Source: Alitta virens (Eukaryota > Annelida > Polychaeta > Phyllodocida > Nereididae). Taken from it: 64,000 nt of DNA. The notes below the pieces were generated by a model that worked only from the letters and a program-made list of their open reading frames with translations, searched no databases and had not been told where the DNA came from. The translations under genes and the position numbers were made by a program. The stretch is taken from NCBI GenBank assembly GCA_932294295.1, contig OW028575.1:44922753-44986752 (forward strand), written 5' to 3'. Shown here one piece after another: positions 22,297-35,725 of the stretch (positions are counted from its first letter, which is position 1; each line of letters begins with the position of its first letter).

Positions 22297-24998
22297 TCAC
22301 CGAGAACAGAGAGTGATAGTTGGCAAGTGGCTGGTCATGATCCTGTACTTGTCAGCAGGCCCTCCGAATTCGTTCGTGGGGATGATGTTGGGGTCGCTGT
22401 CTAGGCTCATCCGGGACCTTGCGTACGTCACAATCTGCCTCATGAAGTTGGTGTTCGTCAGGGCGGTTCTGCGCGCGTCTTTGAGGATCTTGGTAGCCTG
22501 GAGCAATGGTACACCACCTCTGTAAAGCAACATATGTTCAAAATAATATTACTACTTTAGTGACTGTACCACACCTTCTTTATTGCACAAAAAAGGAATG
22601 AAAACTTCATAAATCATGATAAATTAATGTTCCCTATTGCTTTGTTGGTCCGTTTACTCAGGCCTATTCTAATTTCTAACTCTCCTCTGTTGAAGATGGC
22701 ATCAGATTTAATGTTCACTGTTAATTTCCGTGATTACCTAGCAATTTATCTTATGTTGCTACACCCCCTAAAAAAATAAGATCATTTTGTCCACAGTGTA
22801 CATGATCTTTCTTTGGAAGAAACATACATGATCTTTCCAACTATTTTTGAAGGGCACTGTATAGGCCTACACCATGCACCATATGTTGATACCAGAAATT
22901 TGGATGTTAAACTGTTTATTGACTGACCTTATAATGTAGCCCAGGCAGATGGCGCCACTGCGGCTGACACCGGAACCATAGACCAACACCCTGCCACGTG
23001 ACTCTCGGGCATGGTCAATGAAGGTGAAAGAGAGGCTGAAGAACCTGATGATGTTTTCATATTCGTCATCCCTGGGGGTAATTTCATGGTAGTCAATGTC
23101 TAACTCCCTGTTGTCCTTGTATGGGTTCATTGTGCCATATTTGGAGTAAAGCTTCTTCGGAAGGGCAGAAACGTTGAGTACGTGATTGAAACGCATTCGT
23201 TTTAGCAAAGCTACGTTTTCAGCATCAGCTTGGGAGCCCAAAAACAGGTGTCCCATGATCTGGGAGGGCTCCCTGGGGACTCCGTAATGAGGATATCCGG
23301 CCAGAATCTTCTGCATCCGGTCGAAGTAAACGTCGTCTTGTGGGAAGTACTTATCACAGTGAAGGACCAGCTGGGCGTCCAGATCTGCAGGGAAGCAAAT
23401 GAAAGGAAGGATAAAACCAAAAGCCCAATGTTAAAAAATTGGCAAAGAAACGAATACAGGGGATATTAGGCCTCCTTGGGTACATCCTCCTTTATTAGAA
23501 ATAAAAGGACCTGGTGTTAGTAGTGTTCATTGAGTTACTGAATTTGATTTAACAAATGTATCATGACATATCATGACATATCATGACATATCATGACATG
23601 GGTGTCCATCTTGTCCTTTTCCTTCTGAGTCTTGACCATTCAGAAGGTCACATTTGCCTTCGAGAAGTGATATATAGTGCTTTATAAAAATATTAAAAAA
23701 ATCACATGTGGCCTTCTCGCTTGATGGTCTAATGGTTAATATGCATGATCAACTGTTTTATTGAACATGAGTTTGAATCCCAAACTTTACACTTTGAATA
23801 AGAATATAATCACAACCGAATGCTGCTGGAACTAGATTTTACATAAAGTCTGCAAGTAATTTGATCATATCATCATTACGTCTACCTCTGAGTCAGTGCA
23901 GACCATAACAGTAAAACTGAGATTAGCAAACTAATCACTATTCATTTCTAATCTCTATTATCTAATATTCTGTGTCTAATTTATTATGACTTCTGTATGT
24001 CTATTTATTTGTATTACACCTATGTTTGCTATATATATGCTGATTGCCAATGTCAAATACATTATTAACAAATGGCATGTATGGCGATCAATTTGACTAT
24101 TTAGGTCGACTAACTGATTAAGTTGACTAACAACTGTCTAAGAGGTCTGTGCATGCAGGCATTCCTCTCCCATCCATGGGGGCCACTTGATAACGACAAA
24201 ATCTTGTCCTGAAGTGGTCCCAGTCCTTTCAAATATTTTTATATACGAAAGGACAATAAAGAGATTCTGATTCTATTCTTGGTCATAATGGCCATAAAGA
24301 TCAGCTATTATTGACACACAATTTTTGATAATGTTAGCTGTTCTGAATCAATTCAACCTATATGAGCCAGTACATAGGTCTTCTGTGAACACTTACAAAT
24401 GTAAGTCTGGGCAACACAATGTATTATTCTCTTGTTGTATGTTTGACCAACATATAGCTACATAACTGACAGCTAGAGTGTTGCCAGTGCACCCTGGCTG
24501 ACAGTGTGATGTTGCACAAAAATAATCAACGCTGGCTACTCTGCTCTTTGCATTGTGTCTATCTCTCATTAGCTAGCAGTCAAAATGGGGATGTGGGTAT
24601 ATTCATGAAGTTTTTTTACCTTTTCATATACATATATACATATCACAACTGAATTACGACTCCTTCATGAATAACCCTTTAATTGCTAAGTTAATCACCT
24701 ACTTCTCAATCAAGTTTAATGAAATCTGTGATTTCTAAGGTAGGATTTGAATAAAACAAAAATGATATATTTATACTGACCAATATCAAAGTCTCTGCCG
24801 GTTATACATTGCTGCGAAATTTCTTGGTGGGAGTTTCATGAGGCATTTTTATTATATAATATTAATCAATTTACAGATTTACTCCAGAGCAAAAAAATTT
24901 TCAAATTTATTTTTCTTGTACCTACCGTCATCCTTCATGTATTTAATTCTGTGACGGCTTGGGGAATAAATCCCTTTCATTAATCCAAGGGTTGTCAT
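22297..24998 (-). CDS. Dual-specificity-phosphatase-like pseudophosphatase 2 (three exons)
   Basis: Exons 24998-24926, 23384-22928 and 22519-22297 join in phase at clear GT-AG sites (donors GTAGGT and GTCAGT, acceptors TGCAG and TACAG), giving about 250 residues. Exon 2 has [31 protein letters not shown] as the general-acid loop, and the signature loop [12 protein letters not shown] near residue 161. There Tyr stands in place of the catalytic Cys and Val in place of His. Exon 3 has the [10 protein letters not shown] helix shared with the gene at 12466-13143. Both genes are on the minus strand and about 9 kb apart, which suggests an old duplication. Loss of the nucleophile predicts a non-catalytic phospho-binding protein. 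Confidence 0.75.
23562..23601. repeat. Four tandem copies of tatcatgaca
   Basis: A 10-bp unit is repeated perfectly about four times inside the first intron of the pseudophosphatase 2 gene. Confidence 0.9.
23716..23800 (+). repeat. tRNA-derived SINE-like fragment
   Basis: An A-box-like tgatggtctaatggtta and a B-box-like gagtttgaatccc are correctly spaced. It lies within an intron. No paired acceptor stem is seen. Confidence 0.5.
23980..24278 (+). repeat. Probable LINE 3' untranslated tail
   Basis: It ends in aggacaataaagagattctg followed by short attctg/attcta units, a tail typical of CR1-like non-LTR elements. Coding sequence is absent. Confidence 0.4.
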
Positions 24999-25084
24999 GG
25001 TGACGCAAGGGGATGGACAGCGAAAATGAAAAAGTGCAAAAAAGATGACACACTAGAGGACGCCACGGTCAAGTCTGTTCCTGG

Positions 25085-25269
25085 GTTAATCTATCTATCT
25101 ATCTATCTATCTATCTATACACCTATCCATCTACCTATCTACCTGTCTACCTGTCTACCTACCTACCTGTCTATCTATCTATCTATCTACCTACCTACCT
25201 ACCTACCTACCTACCTACCTACCTACCTACCTATCTACCTATCTTTCTATCTATCTATCTATCTATCTT

Positions 25270-25308
<39 letters not shown>

Positions 25309-25309
25309 G

Positions 25310-25355
<46 letters not shown>

Positions 25356-25365
25356 CATCACAACT
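25085..25365. repeat. (CTAT)n/(CTAC)n microsatellite
   Basis: About 280 bp of ctat units interleaved with ctac blocks. Open frames across it are repeat artefacts. Confidence 0.95.
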
Positions 25366-27546
25366 TTTTTTAATCAATGTAATAATTGTCAGCCGAGAAA
25401 AAGACGCATTGCACATGTGTTAAAAGAAAAGTATTGAAATATATAGCAACCAAACTGTTGAATTTTACATGTAAAGTAAACAGGATTAAAAAATCGAATT
25501 TGAAATTAAAAATATATATAGAATATAAGATATGACATCTATGTATATGCAAGAGTTGCTTTAGTTAAAATTAAAAGCGAAGACTGCCCACCTCGAACAT
25601 TTCTTTCCCACCTAGCCGAAATGTGTGGAGCGAGCATACTAATGATCACTATGTGGCTTTTGAGGAGATTAATAATAATATAAAAATAAATAATAATAAA
25701 TATTCTTTATTAAATTGTAACTATACAGTTAAATTGCTACAAAGTACACAAATTGATGATTAAATAAACATAAAATACATGTATATACTTAAAAGATAAA
25801 AAGCCTAGACATAAAGTTAAAAGTAATATTAAATTAGCAATAAAATTAAATTACATTACTATGAATAAAAACAATGAGTTTTATGCTGGTTATTGATGTT
25901 TAAAAAGTTCATTAATACAAAAAGGGATAAAACTTAAAAAGGGGCTACCAGAATAGGCAAATACCCCCGATAAGGCCCAAGTGTAGCGAATAAGATCTTG
26001 TAGGACACTTCAATGAACAGAAATGAACCAGAATTCAATCCTTTTTTTCTTGTCTGACAGCTTGTAATGTTCATACAGTCCGATAGAGGTCAGGAGATGC
26101 CTATCTGAACAGGCCTCTTGAAGTATTTTTCTGCTTGAGGAATTTTCTACTATAGTTCTTTGATTCAGCTGTCAACTTAAGAGCTTACATTGGTTCACAT
26201 AATGAAATATGATCAGACTCCACCAGGGGCCATAATGTAAGTCTTTGGTATTTCTGCGTAATTTGGGTGACCTCAGGTCAGCCTATGCCTACATAACACA
26301 AGGAACTGTCAATGTGTCTAAAGAAATTTTTGTCAGGTTTGATTGACAAGTAACAGTATATATAGAAATATAGACAATCCTACATAAATCTAGTACCAAG
26401 TATTTGCACTTTTAAATAGTCATCATTATTTGGTATATTTAGATATGAAAATGAAATGAAATAAATAAATCATACATTGAAACAGTGTCACTAATCTATA
26501 GTAATCTGACCATATCTATAAATGAGTGACCCCATAGTAATTTAAACCAATTAGGTTACTATATTATAAGAAGTTCATCAGTACAACCTGACAAGTTGGA
26601 AGAAACTATATTAAGTTAGCCCAAGAACTTATTATTTTATTGACATATAATTAGTGTCTCTTGCCATTCGTCTTCTGGTGAATAATGAGAATAGATAATT
26701 ATGTGGACGTTTGCAAGTCAGCAAAGCTTATTTGACTGTCCAGTCCAAAAAATTATTGCAGATTACGAAGGTTAATTTGTACTAACCACTAGATATTGCG
26801 ACTAATGGTAATATGGAAGGTCAGTCATTCTGCGTAGTCAAAAGATCCATGTCTTAGGCATACAGTTAAAAAATCCTCACATCCTTCACTAATAACATCT
26901 TTGGACTAAAACAACACATGGACTGAAATCATCTTCATTGTCCGAACATTCTAAACTACAGCATGTATACAAATACTTCCTTTTCCGACATGTATTTCAG
27001 TGAACCATAGCTTACTCCATTACCAATTAAAATATGCATGCCTATTGAGCATGGTCAACAGCATAAGAAATTCTTAAAGAAAGGTGGAAAAGATGACCAC
27101 GAATAGTTTGAACCTAAATAGCCCTGCATATTTTGGCCATTAAACAAGGATAACAGGTTAACCTTAACATTTCTCCAGAGAATATTAATAGCTTGATTTC
27201 TATCAAGGTCAAGCGTTTATTCACCATATACATACAGAGAAAAAGGATATTGGCATTCTTTTGGAAATATATATGTAGATATGTATGTAGATAGATAGAT
27301 ACTTTAATTTCATCGAAATTTAAACATACATGGTTATTAAGACATTTCATTATGACACAAATATTTCGATGAGGGGGATGCACAAGAGTTTCGTGGAAAC
27401 TATGTTTAATTGTGCATCCCTGCAATATTATTATATTAAATTATTAACAAAAGTTCTATATAATAATAAAAAATTATCTAAATTTAATTTATTACATGTA
27501 AATTAAAAAAAAACATAAATGATATAAAGAGAAGAAGAACTTGCTG
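25366..27546. other. Intergenic AT-rich DNA, no supported gene
   Basis: I see no coding exon with splice signals or domain resemblance on either strand. A short (gata)n run is near 27285. Confidence 0.4.
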
Positions 27547-28041
27547 TCAGTTCTGCTTAGCAGACTGTTGTTCCCTAAAAGACCTAGCAAAAGCTTTTAT
27601 ATTATTTTTTAATTTCAAAGATGGTGATACATTTAACCAAAGACCTGGTGCCTTCCCCAAAAAACTAGTGTATTTGTATATTTGTGTTGCATGGTGAAGT
27701 GCTCTTAAATTTTTTCTGTTCCGTGTATGGTATTCATGATTCACTAGGTTATATAAGTTAAGAATTCTTTTTGGTGACAATTCATTAATATATCTTTACG
27801 AGATTTTCAAAAGTGCTAGTTCTATCAGGCCATTTATTTTTAAAATTTTTCCTTTTTTGTAATATTCAGCTAAGTTTGTTCTTCTGCTAAGATTGAAGAT
27901 TTGTCTGACAGACTTATTTTGTTGTACTTGAAGTCTTTTGACATCTTTACTTTTTAACAAAGGTTCCCACGCACTAAGTGCATAATTTACATGGGTATAT
28001 ACATTGCTATTATATATAAGCAATATGATTGGTGGTCTCAC
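27547..28041 (-). pseudogene. LINE ORF2 C-terminal remnant
   Basis: Two minus-strand frames, 28041-27796 and 27780-27547, read as consecutive pieces of one protein. The first has the YALSAWEPLL...LQVQQNKSVR pattern (Y-x-x-x-x-W and L-x-x-x-Q-x-K) that follows the polymerase domain in non-LTR retrotransposons. The second ends with the WLNVSPSLK...F region of the same C-terminus. A stop and frame break separate them, so it is dead. Confidence 0.65.
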
Positions 28042-28387
28042 AAGGCATCATTGAAGTGCCGCTCACGAAAGACCACCATGAAAGTTAAAACAACTGAATT
28101 AAATTGGAGTAGCTTATAAGAAAATGAACATCACCATTAGAAGAACTGGATATTGCACATTACAAAATGCACATATATGCTTGCAGAAACTGAATTTATC
28201 TACAAGAAAAAACTACGGCAATTCTGAACCAAAAAAAACATAAATACAGCACTTCTGATCAAGAAAAAAATATTGGCTAATAATTATTAACCCTGACACC
28301 ACACTTAAGTAAAATTAAATTTTGCTTGCCAAAGAAATATCAAAACTTTATTAAAATGTGATAATAAGAAATTTACTGAAAAATAGT

Positions 28388-28503
28388 CAGATGACGTCAT
28401 ATGAATTAAGGACTGGTCAAGGCAGTCCCTCAGCCAGTAGGAGGCCTGTATTCACATGATATCATCTAGAGTTGTTGGCAAGTCTATGAAATTGACTGTA
28501 ATG
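28388..28503. repeat. MITE-like repeat, family 1, copy 4
   Basis: Inverted arms are gatgacgtcatatgaatta and attcacatgatatcatc. The right end ctatgaaattgactgta matches the family terminus. The left terminus is eroded. Confidence 0.7.
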
Positions 28504-29809
28504 ATTGTCCAAAAGTTTGGGTGCTTGGACTAATATCATAGACTAGTTGACTGATTTTAACTGATTTTTCAGAATATGTGCACATTTTGCTCTAGTAATT
28601 TTGGATGTGGTGGTGTCCACTGCTCTTTTCATTTTCTGAGACTCGAATTTCAGGCAGTCAGAGGCATCTAGGTAAAACTGAAAAAGTGTGCGTTCCTATG
28701 AGTCATGCTGCGGAGTTTTTTTTTCCTACCTAAATTACACGAATTGCCACCTTTCTCAAAGAAGAACATCCTTATTATTTCATTTGTGCTTTGGGTGTAA
28801 GGAGACACCTATGGCAGTTATTTTGTAATAGTTATTTTACGATCTTGTTCTCTTTATTTCTTCTTCGTATGTTTACGTAACGGTGCAGGGTGACACAAAA
28901 AAAGGTCATTTGATATTGCTAGTCACTCCAACGACTGCTCTGTTAAGTCTAAGCTCTAAGGAAAACATAGAACGGAGCTCTTGGGGCATTTTTCATGCTA
29001 AGAATATTAAAAAATTGAGGTGACCTGTCTCTATGAATACTGCATAGTATGTCTACGAATTAGAAACGTGTTTTGTCATAGCCTTCTCAGTTAACTTTGG
29101 CTATACCTTACACGGAATCATGATATCATGGGCTATCCCTTATACATGGAATTATGAATGTCTGAGAACACAATCAAGACGTGAGCTTCTTTGAAGCAAA
29201 GATAAACGAAGCCAAGAATAGAACAATTCATGATTCCCTCAGGAAATGCTTGCAAAACACAGAAGCTCTCGTGTTGTTTTTCCTAAAGTGGGCCTGTCAT
29301 TGAAGTGATATCCCAATATTTACCGTGTACTAGGATTTGGACTGCTTTTATTCTTGTAATTTCTGAGAAATGACATAAATATCATAAATGACAGATGGCC
29401 ATATGAATTATGATCACACAAGGAAGTTATGAAAAAACTCCATAAAAAAACAAGTTTTATTCAAACATATTGCACTGCATGGTCTGGTACGAATATACTA
29501 TGATAACGACCATACACTAATCATTCGATTCACGCTTAATATGATGAATATATTTTCCCTTTCAGTTGGGCAACTTTCATTCATATCTGGAAAATTTAAA
29601 AGCATTTAAATGGGACAAGAGCTATTTCTTTGGAACACTTTGATGCTGACAGGGGACTTCAACCGGTGTTCAGCTTGTGTAGTTGAACATAAAGTTCTTA
29701 GTTCATTGATTGATGGGAGTTGCAGCTTATACATTAAGAAAGATGTCTAATCTGTTGTCTAATGTGAATTTTATTAAAGCAGTAAGTTTTTAGAATGGGA
29801 CTTTCATAT
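28504..29809. other. Intergenic DNA, no supported gene
   Basis: Nothing recognisable was found on either strand. A TATA-less AT-rich stretch precedes the satellite at 29810. Confidence 0.4.
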
Positions 29810-30155
29810 TAAGATAAGGAAAGATAAGGAAGGATAATGCTAGAGATAAGATAAGATGAGATAAGAGATAAGATAAGATAACTGAGATAAGATTAAATAA
29901 GATAAGATAAGATAAGATAAGATAAGGTAAGATAAGATAAGATAAAGTAAGATAAGATAAGGTAAGATAAGGAAAGATAAGGAAGGATAATGCAAGAGAT
30001 AAGATAAGATGAGATAAGAGATAAGATAAGATAAAAAAAAGGATAAGATAAAATAAGATAAGATAAGGTAAGATAAGGAAAGATAAGGTAAGAATAAGAT
30101 AAGAGATAAGATAAGATAAGATAAAATAAGATAAGATAAGATAAGTTAAGATACC
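29810..30155. repeat. (GATAA)n/(AGATAAG)n satellite
   Basis: About 340 bp of gataa units with scattered changes. Long minus-strand frames through it (Leu/Ser/Tyr/Ile-only) are artefacts. Confidence 0.95.
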
Positions 30156-30239
30156 TGATTTAATCATGTTCACAAAACATAAAATGCATACAGCACATGA
30201 TGTTTGATACATGCTTTAAAACATAGTACATTGTATTGA

Positions 30240-30897
30240 AAGTTTGAAAATTATGGTATAAGAGGTAATGCACTGACTTGGATCAAATCCTACACAGCCA
30301 ATAGATCTATAAAGGTTGAATTTGAAAATTCCTTTCTGACTCATATACTATGAATTATGGTACCCCTCAAGGGCCAGTATTGGGGCCTCATATGTATATT
30401 ATTTTGGCAAATGATTTAATTAAGACACTGAAATTTTGTAATTGTGTAATATTTGCTGACGATACGACAATAATGGCTTTAGGTAGAAATTCTTGTTCAC
30501 AAAAGTAAATGTGAAGATTTAAGAAATCGAAATGGCTGGTTTGACAGTAATTTACTTTAATGAGACTTACACTTAACACTGAAAAGTTCAAGAAATTTGC
30601 CAAACTTCATAGGAGCCTAAAACTCACTGGGAAAGAAATAAGTCAGGTGAGCAATATTAAATATTTAGGTATTACTGTAGACGAGTTTTTAGAATGGGGC
30701 CTTCATATAAAGACTGTATTGAATGATCGTCAGAAATTATAGTTTAAAGATGATCAAAAATGTGTTAGCATTAGCAATTAGTACATGGGGATCCATGTTG
30801 AAAGATAGAAATATAAAGCAGATAAAAAAACATCAAAATATATCTTTAAAATTAATTTTTAACATTGGAAGAAGAGTATGACTAATTGAATTTTATT

Positions 30898-30930
<33 letters not shown>

Positions 30931-31200
30931 TATACACTGAAGGGTGAAGATCTCATTAAATTATCAGTCCTGAAAATTTCCTATAGATATGTTAATGAAA
31001 CATTACCAAAAAGATATCAAGATATATGTATGTACAATTTCCTTGAAAATAAAAAATCTGAAATTTTCAGTATTAGTCTGTTGTGCACTGTTATGAATTA
31101 TGTTTCTTAGCGTGCTGATAATTTCATAACTGCAAGGTCACAGCAATTGCAGAGAATATCTTACACTCCTCCCAAAGATTTAGTGAAGCATTGAATGGCA
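30240..31200 (+). pseudogene. Degenerate LINE reverse transcriptase
   Basis: Translated pieces show the order of a non-LTR reverse transcriptase: a YGTPQGPVLGP-like block near 30357, CVIFADDTTIMAL containing the A-D-D catalytic motif near 30445, and NIKYLGITVD near 30655. Stops and frame changes separate them, and a (TA)n run interrupts the 3' part near 30915. Confidence 0.7.
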
Positions 31201-34104
31201 GAAATTCTTGAGAGCAAGGAATGAGGCTTTTTTAAAGAGTAATTTTCTCAATTTTCAAAAGCATTATCTACTTGGATCAAATTACGTGTTAACTTATAAG
31301 CAGAAAGACATTTGAAAGTTAAGAATTAATTAAGTCCTGTGATTTACATTCAGTAACTTTGTCTATCTGTGTGAAGAGACACCCCAGGGAAGACCAACAG
31401 ACGCAGAAAACAAGTGGACAGAATCCCAGATACACTGTAACATGATAGACAGCCAATGTGGCAGCTGGGTTTATTTATTTTATTTTATTTTTTAAAAGGA
31501 TTAAATTGCTCAGTTGCAAACTGTTTTTCACGCCCTTTACATATATACAAATTAAAAGATTTAAAAAAATAAAAACATATCATGGCATATACTTCAAATT
31601 TAAATAGGCATAATTTAATGCTATACTATAATACCAGCTGAACTACATTCTCTGGGCACCAGTAATATTATACTACACAAATTCTAAATATTTCTTTTGT
31701 GGCTGGATATCTCTATATTAAAATTCAGAGCCAATATGAAATACTGTAGTTGCTAATATGCCATGCTGTGGCATGCATTAGCTACAAATATTGACAGCAT
31801 TGTAATATTGACAAGGCTCATTCGCATACACATGAGTATACACAAATATACTACTCATTTGGGCATACACTTAGTACTATTGGAACAAACACATACACAA
31901 ATCATTCGTTGGTTAATTACTAACAAACCACATGAATTGCATGCTTGTTAGTACGAGTATGTAAGGAAATGTTTTTGCTTTCTTGTTTTTTTCTTTCTTT
32001 TCGGCATAATAATTATGTTAGCATTACTAATGACCGCATTTCTACCACAAATGATAAGGAAGTTCACGGATTGGAAAACTCTTTAGTTCAGTCATAATTT
32101 ATCTCAGGGGTAGGGGCATGCAATGATTTGAAGAAAATCTATTAGAAAAAGACAAAAATATTAATAAAACTGTTACAATAATGAAGACAGCGTTGCCTCT
32201 TTCAGGTAGATATCTTATTAATAACTTATGATCTGTTGCAAGATATATTGTCGTTGGCCTATCTGTTCATGCAGCATGAGGCAGACGTAACGATGAGATG
32301 GTACGATTTAAAATCCATAGTATCTACATTTTTACACCCCGCGTGGGGCCATGTTTGCCCCAATACAAAAATATAACTATTCTAATGGTTTCAGTTGATA
32401 TTGACCTCACTCATATATAGAGTGCTTGGGCTGGGATCCGAACCCATAAACCTTTTTGAGCTGACCAAGATCGCAACCATTAGACCACCCAAACTGCTAA
32501 ATTAGAAGTGCATGAAAGACATTCGAATCTTTACACTGTGAGTGGTAGTGCAACGGGTCTCGACAGTCATTTCACATAAGAAGACATAAGAAAATATGCC
32601 TTGGGACACAGTACAGATTCTTTTGAAGGTGAAACTTGTAGTAAGGTGCCCATGCAATAAGAAGTGATTTATGGCATCCCACCAGCATGGAATGTCCATT
32701 CATAATAAAATTTCACTTGTGTATAAAGTCCAGGTATAAGACACTGTAAAAATGTTTTAGTAAAGTAACACACAATTGAGAGAATTTCAGGAGGTACATG
32801 ATACCTCTGTATTATATTATAGGCGGCCCTTTTTAGAAGAAATCTAAGAAGTTTAAGTGACGTTTAATGAACCTGCCCTGTTTCACTCTAAGATACCCCT
32901 GACGATAGAATAAAGGTGCTCTACTTTTGATCATACTGTCAGCCAGACACAGCACTTCGTTTGAAATCATGCAATCTGTATGACTATTAATACCTTGCAC
33001 GAACATTAAGAAATTTATCATCATGGACTTAGTTATATTTGCAAATCAAATCATTTGCCAATATGGCCAATAAAATAATGTTAAAATTGAAGAAGATAAT
33101 TTGGATAGGTTACATTCTGAGCAGCTTAGTTATCCAAATAAGAAGTGATAATAAAATGTACAAAACATTAATATGAATAATCTTGGGGTATTCACGCGGT
33201 TTTCGACTCATAATTACAGGGTCGTACCCTAAGGGGAGGGGGGCAACTGCCAAATATAGTATGCATTCATGGATTCACTAGAGACTCCATGGTACATTCA
33301 TGGTTACTGAAGTGAACATCGAAATGTCAGAAGGGCACCTTTTGACCGAACTGCTCCCCCCCCCCCCTAGAATTGTTCTCAGGCTACGGCCCTGCATTAC
33401 ATCTTCACTTCAACAGCTTCATGTTATCTGCTACCCATTGTGTTTCTTGTATAACAGCGAGGGAGCTGATCAGTTACCAGTTGTTTGTATAACTACATGG
33501 TCACAGTTTGTCGCGTAAAAAGAGTGGTGGGACAAGGAAATTATTTATGCCAGAAACCAAACTCAATATTATGTTGTAAGTGAAACGACCTCAGAGCAAA
33601 TGCCCAGCTTGAGTTATGTCATCAGTTCAGAACTTCAGATAGAATTTCAAGGCTCTCTTTGTGATTTATATAGCACTTGGTTGACCCGTGAAATTCTTTG
33701 GTCTTTCCTGTTTGAATAAATGTTGGCAGTTCGTCTGTTCTTTGAAGACGAATTGCAAAATATGCAGGCCTACAAAAATTAAAAATGCATTTAAAAGGCA
33801 TTAAATAGCAATGCAAAAAATGTATTAAGAAAGAAGAAGAAAGAATTAACACTAAGTTTTGTAATAATCGAAGTCGTTTATCAAAATTGGGTTTTAAAAA
33901 TTCTTCAATGATGCCCAAAATTAGTGACAAAATTTAGGATAATGCACTACAGTATACAGGAAGTTTTCTGGTAAACAAATGTGCAAAATGATGAATTACT
34001 GAAAGAAAAGAAGCATTTAACACATCTGTTGCAAATAGCTATTGAAGAACATTTAAAAAACACACCATTCACAGTTTATTTTATTTACAAAACTATTCTA
34101 AAAC
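31201..34104. other. Intergenic DNA with a SINE-like piece
   Basis: A tRNA-like fragment is at 32415-32500. A poly-C run is at 33358-33367. No coding exon was supported. Confidence 0.4.
32415..32500 (-). repeat. tRNA-derived SINE-like fragment
   Basis: On the minus strand an A-box-like gggtggtctaatggttg is followed by a B-box-like gggttcggatccc. The stems are not tRNA-like enough for a functional gene. Confidence 0.55.
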
Positions 34105-34223
34105 CCAGATAGCATTCCAAATCGTTTCAGTGTTGGTGCGATGTGAGCAATGTCAAAACGATGTTGTAACGACAGTGGCCTATATGGAAACGATGCTGGG
34201 CCGATTTGGAATGCTGTCTGGGA
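34105..34223. repeat. MITE-like repeat, family 2, full copy
   Basis: Inverted termini are cccagatagcattccaaatc and gatttggaatgctgtctggg, about 118 bp in all. The same sequence lies in reverse orientation at 45768-45882. Confidence 0.8.
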
Positions 34224-34779
34224 AGGTAGTCATTGACAGGCGTTGTGTCATCTTGGCATACTAATGCACTAAAATATGTGTTAAGAATATGCAGACACAC
34301 TGAAAATCTTTTTGACTGAGGACATATAGATATTAATTGCTATAACAAGGTCTCCTGACTGTATATTTTTATGACAAATTATGTACCAAATTAAGTCAAA
34401 TAAATTTATTGTCTGTCTGTCTGAAATCGTTATGTAAAATGACATGTTTTTGACTAGGAAGTTTTACCTTTTTTCTATCCAACTTGTACCTACCGCACCT
34501 GCCATGGACCAAGACTTCCTAATTACTAAACAAAGCTGACTAACTTCTAGTCAGAAATGTATATGGGAGAGAAGGGGGGGGGGGTGGGGTGTCATTCTAG
34601 ACAAAGAAAGAAATATCTTAATTTAGTGAAATGAAAAGCAAATGTCTGAAAGGTCCGTTGGTTTTACGAAACATCTACCGAAAGAGATTTACATTGCAGT
34701 ACTCGGTGTCTATGCTGATGCAAGTAAAAGACCCTACCCATAGGGTAAATGTGTAACATGGTGTGGACTCTGCCTTATC
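34224..34779. other. Intergenic DNA with a possible retroposon tail
   Basis: An aataaatttattgtctgtctgtctg tail near 34399-34425 resembles a retroposon 3' end. A poly-G run lies near 34574. No gene was found. Confidence 0.35.
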
Positions 34780-34810
34780 TCTCTCTCTCTATTTATCTAT
34801 ATCTATCTAC

Positions 34811-34884
<74 letters not shown>

Positions 34885-35065
34885 CTATCTACCTATCTCT
34901 CTCTCTCTCTATCTCTCTATCTATCTATCAATCTATCTTTATATATATCCATATATCTATATATCTCTCTCTCTATCTCTGTATCTATATATCTATCTGT
35001 ATATATATCTATATATCTATATATCTATCTGTCTGTCTGTCTGACTGTCTATCTATCTAACTATC
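34780..35065. repeat. (CT)n/(CTAT)n compound microsatellite
   Basis: A pure ctctct core flanked by ctat units. All overlapping frames are artefacts. Confidence 0.95.
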
Positions 35066-35349
35066 TTTCTAATACATACACTTTAGTCTGTATAAAATCA
35101 AATTCACATAACAGAGCTTAGTGTGGTGTAAAGTTGTCCAACAGTTACAATTGCTACAGTTACAAAGCGTGAATAATGGGGGTTTAAATTCGAAGGAAGC
35201 AATTTCAGTTGACAACCTAATCACAGCAACACAATGGTTGATATTATGCCCTAGTGCATTATGCATTTGTTTCAATATGCTCATTGTATAAGCCTGAAGC
35301 ATTTCAGAAACGGATATAACAATTATTCAAAGCTATATACTAAAGTATA

Positions 35350-35725
35350 ACCATATAATATGAGAGACAATTGTAAAGTCATGCGGAGTAGATTTAATAC
35401 TATTATGTATGGTTTTAATTCAATCTCCTACTATGGTGCTAAGTTATGGAATGAGCTGCCACTTCATGTTAAATGCAGCCAATCTCTTAATGCTTTCAAG
35501 AATAGTTTAAAAGTTTATCTTTTACAAAAGTCAGCAAGTTCATGTCATTAAGTGAATTTAATTAGTCTCTGTACATAATCATCCTTGTTAGCCATGGTAA
35601 TCATCCTTGTTTTAAACCTGTTATAATCATCCTTGTTTATATTTTGACATTTTTAGCTCTTGAGCTTATGTTTTATTTTGTATTAGAAATCATGACGTTA
35701 AATAAATCTTATTCTTATTCTTCTT
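35350..35725 (+). pseudogene. LINE 3' fragment
   Basis: The translated end YYGAKLWNELPLHVKCSQS carries the G-x-x-x-W-N-x-L-P motif of non-LTR ORF2 C-termini. It is followed by repeated tcatccttgtt units and a terminal aataaatcttattcttattc tail. Confidence 0.65.

Noticed and set aside
25026..25373. A 115-codon open frame through (CTAT)n
   Set aside because: It is only open because the repeat lacks stops; the translation is a Tyr/Leu/Ser repeat.
29790..30212. A 140-codon minus-strand frame
   Set aside because: It translates the GATAA satellite; no real protein composition.
34749..35060. Open frames in the CT/CTAT array
   Set aside because: Simple-sequence artefact in several frames at once.
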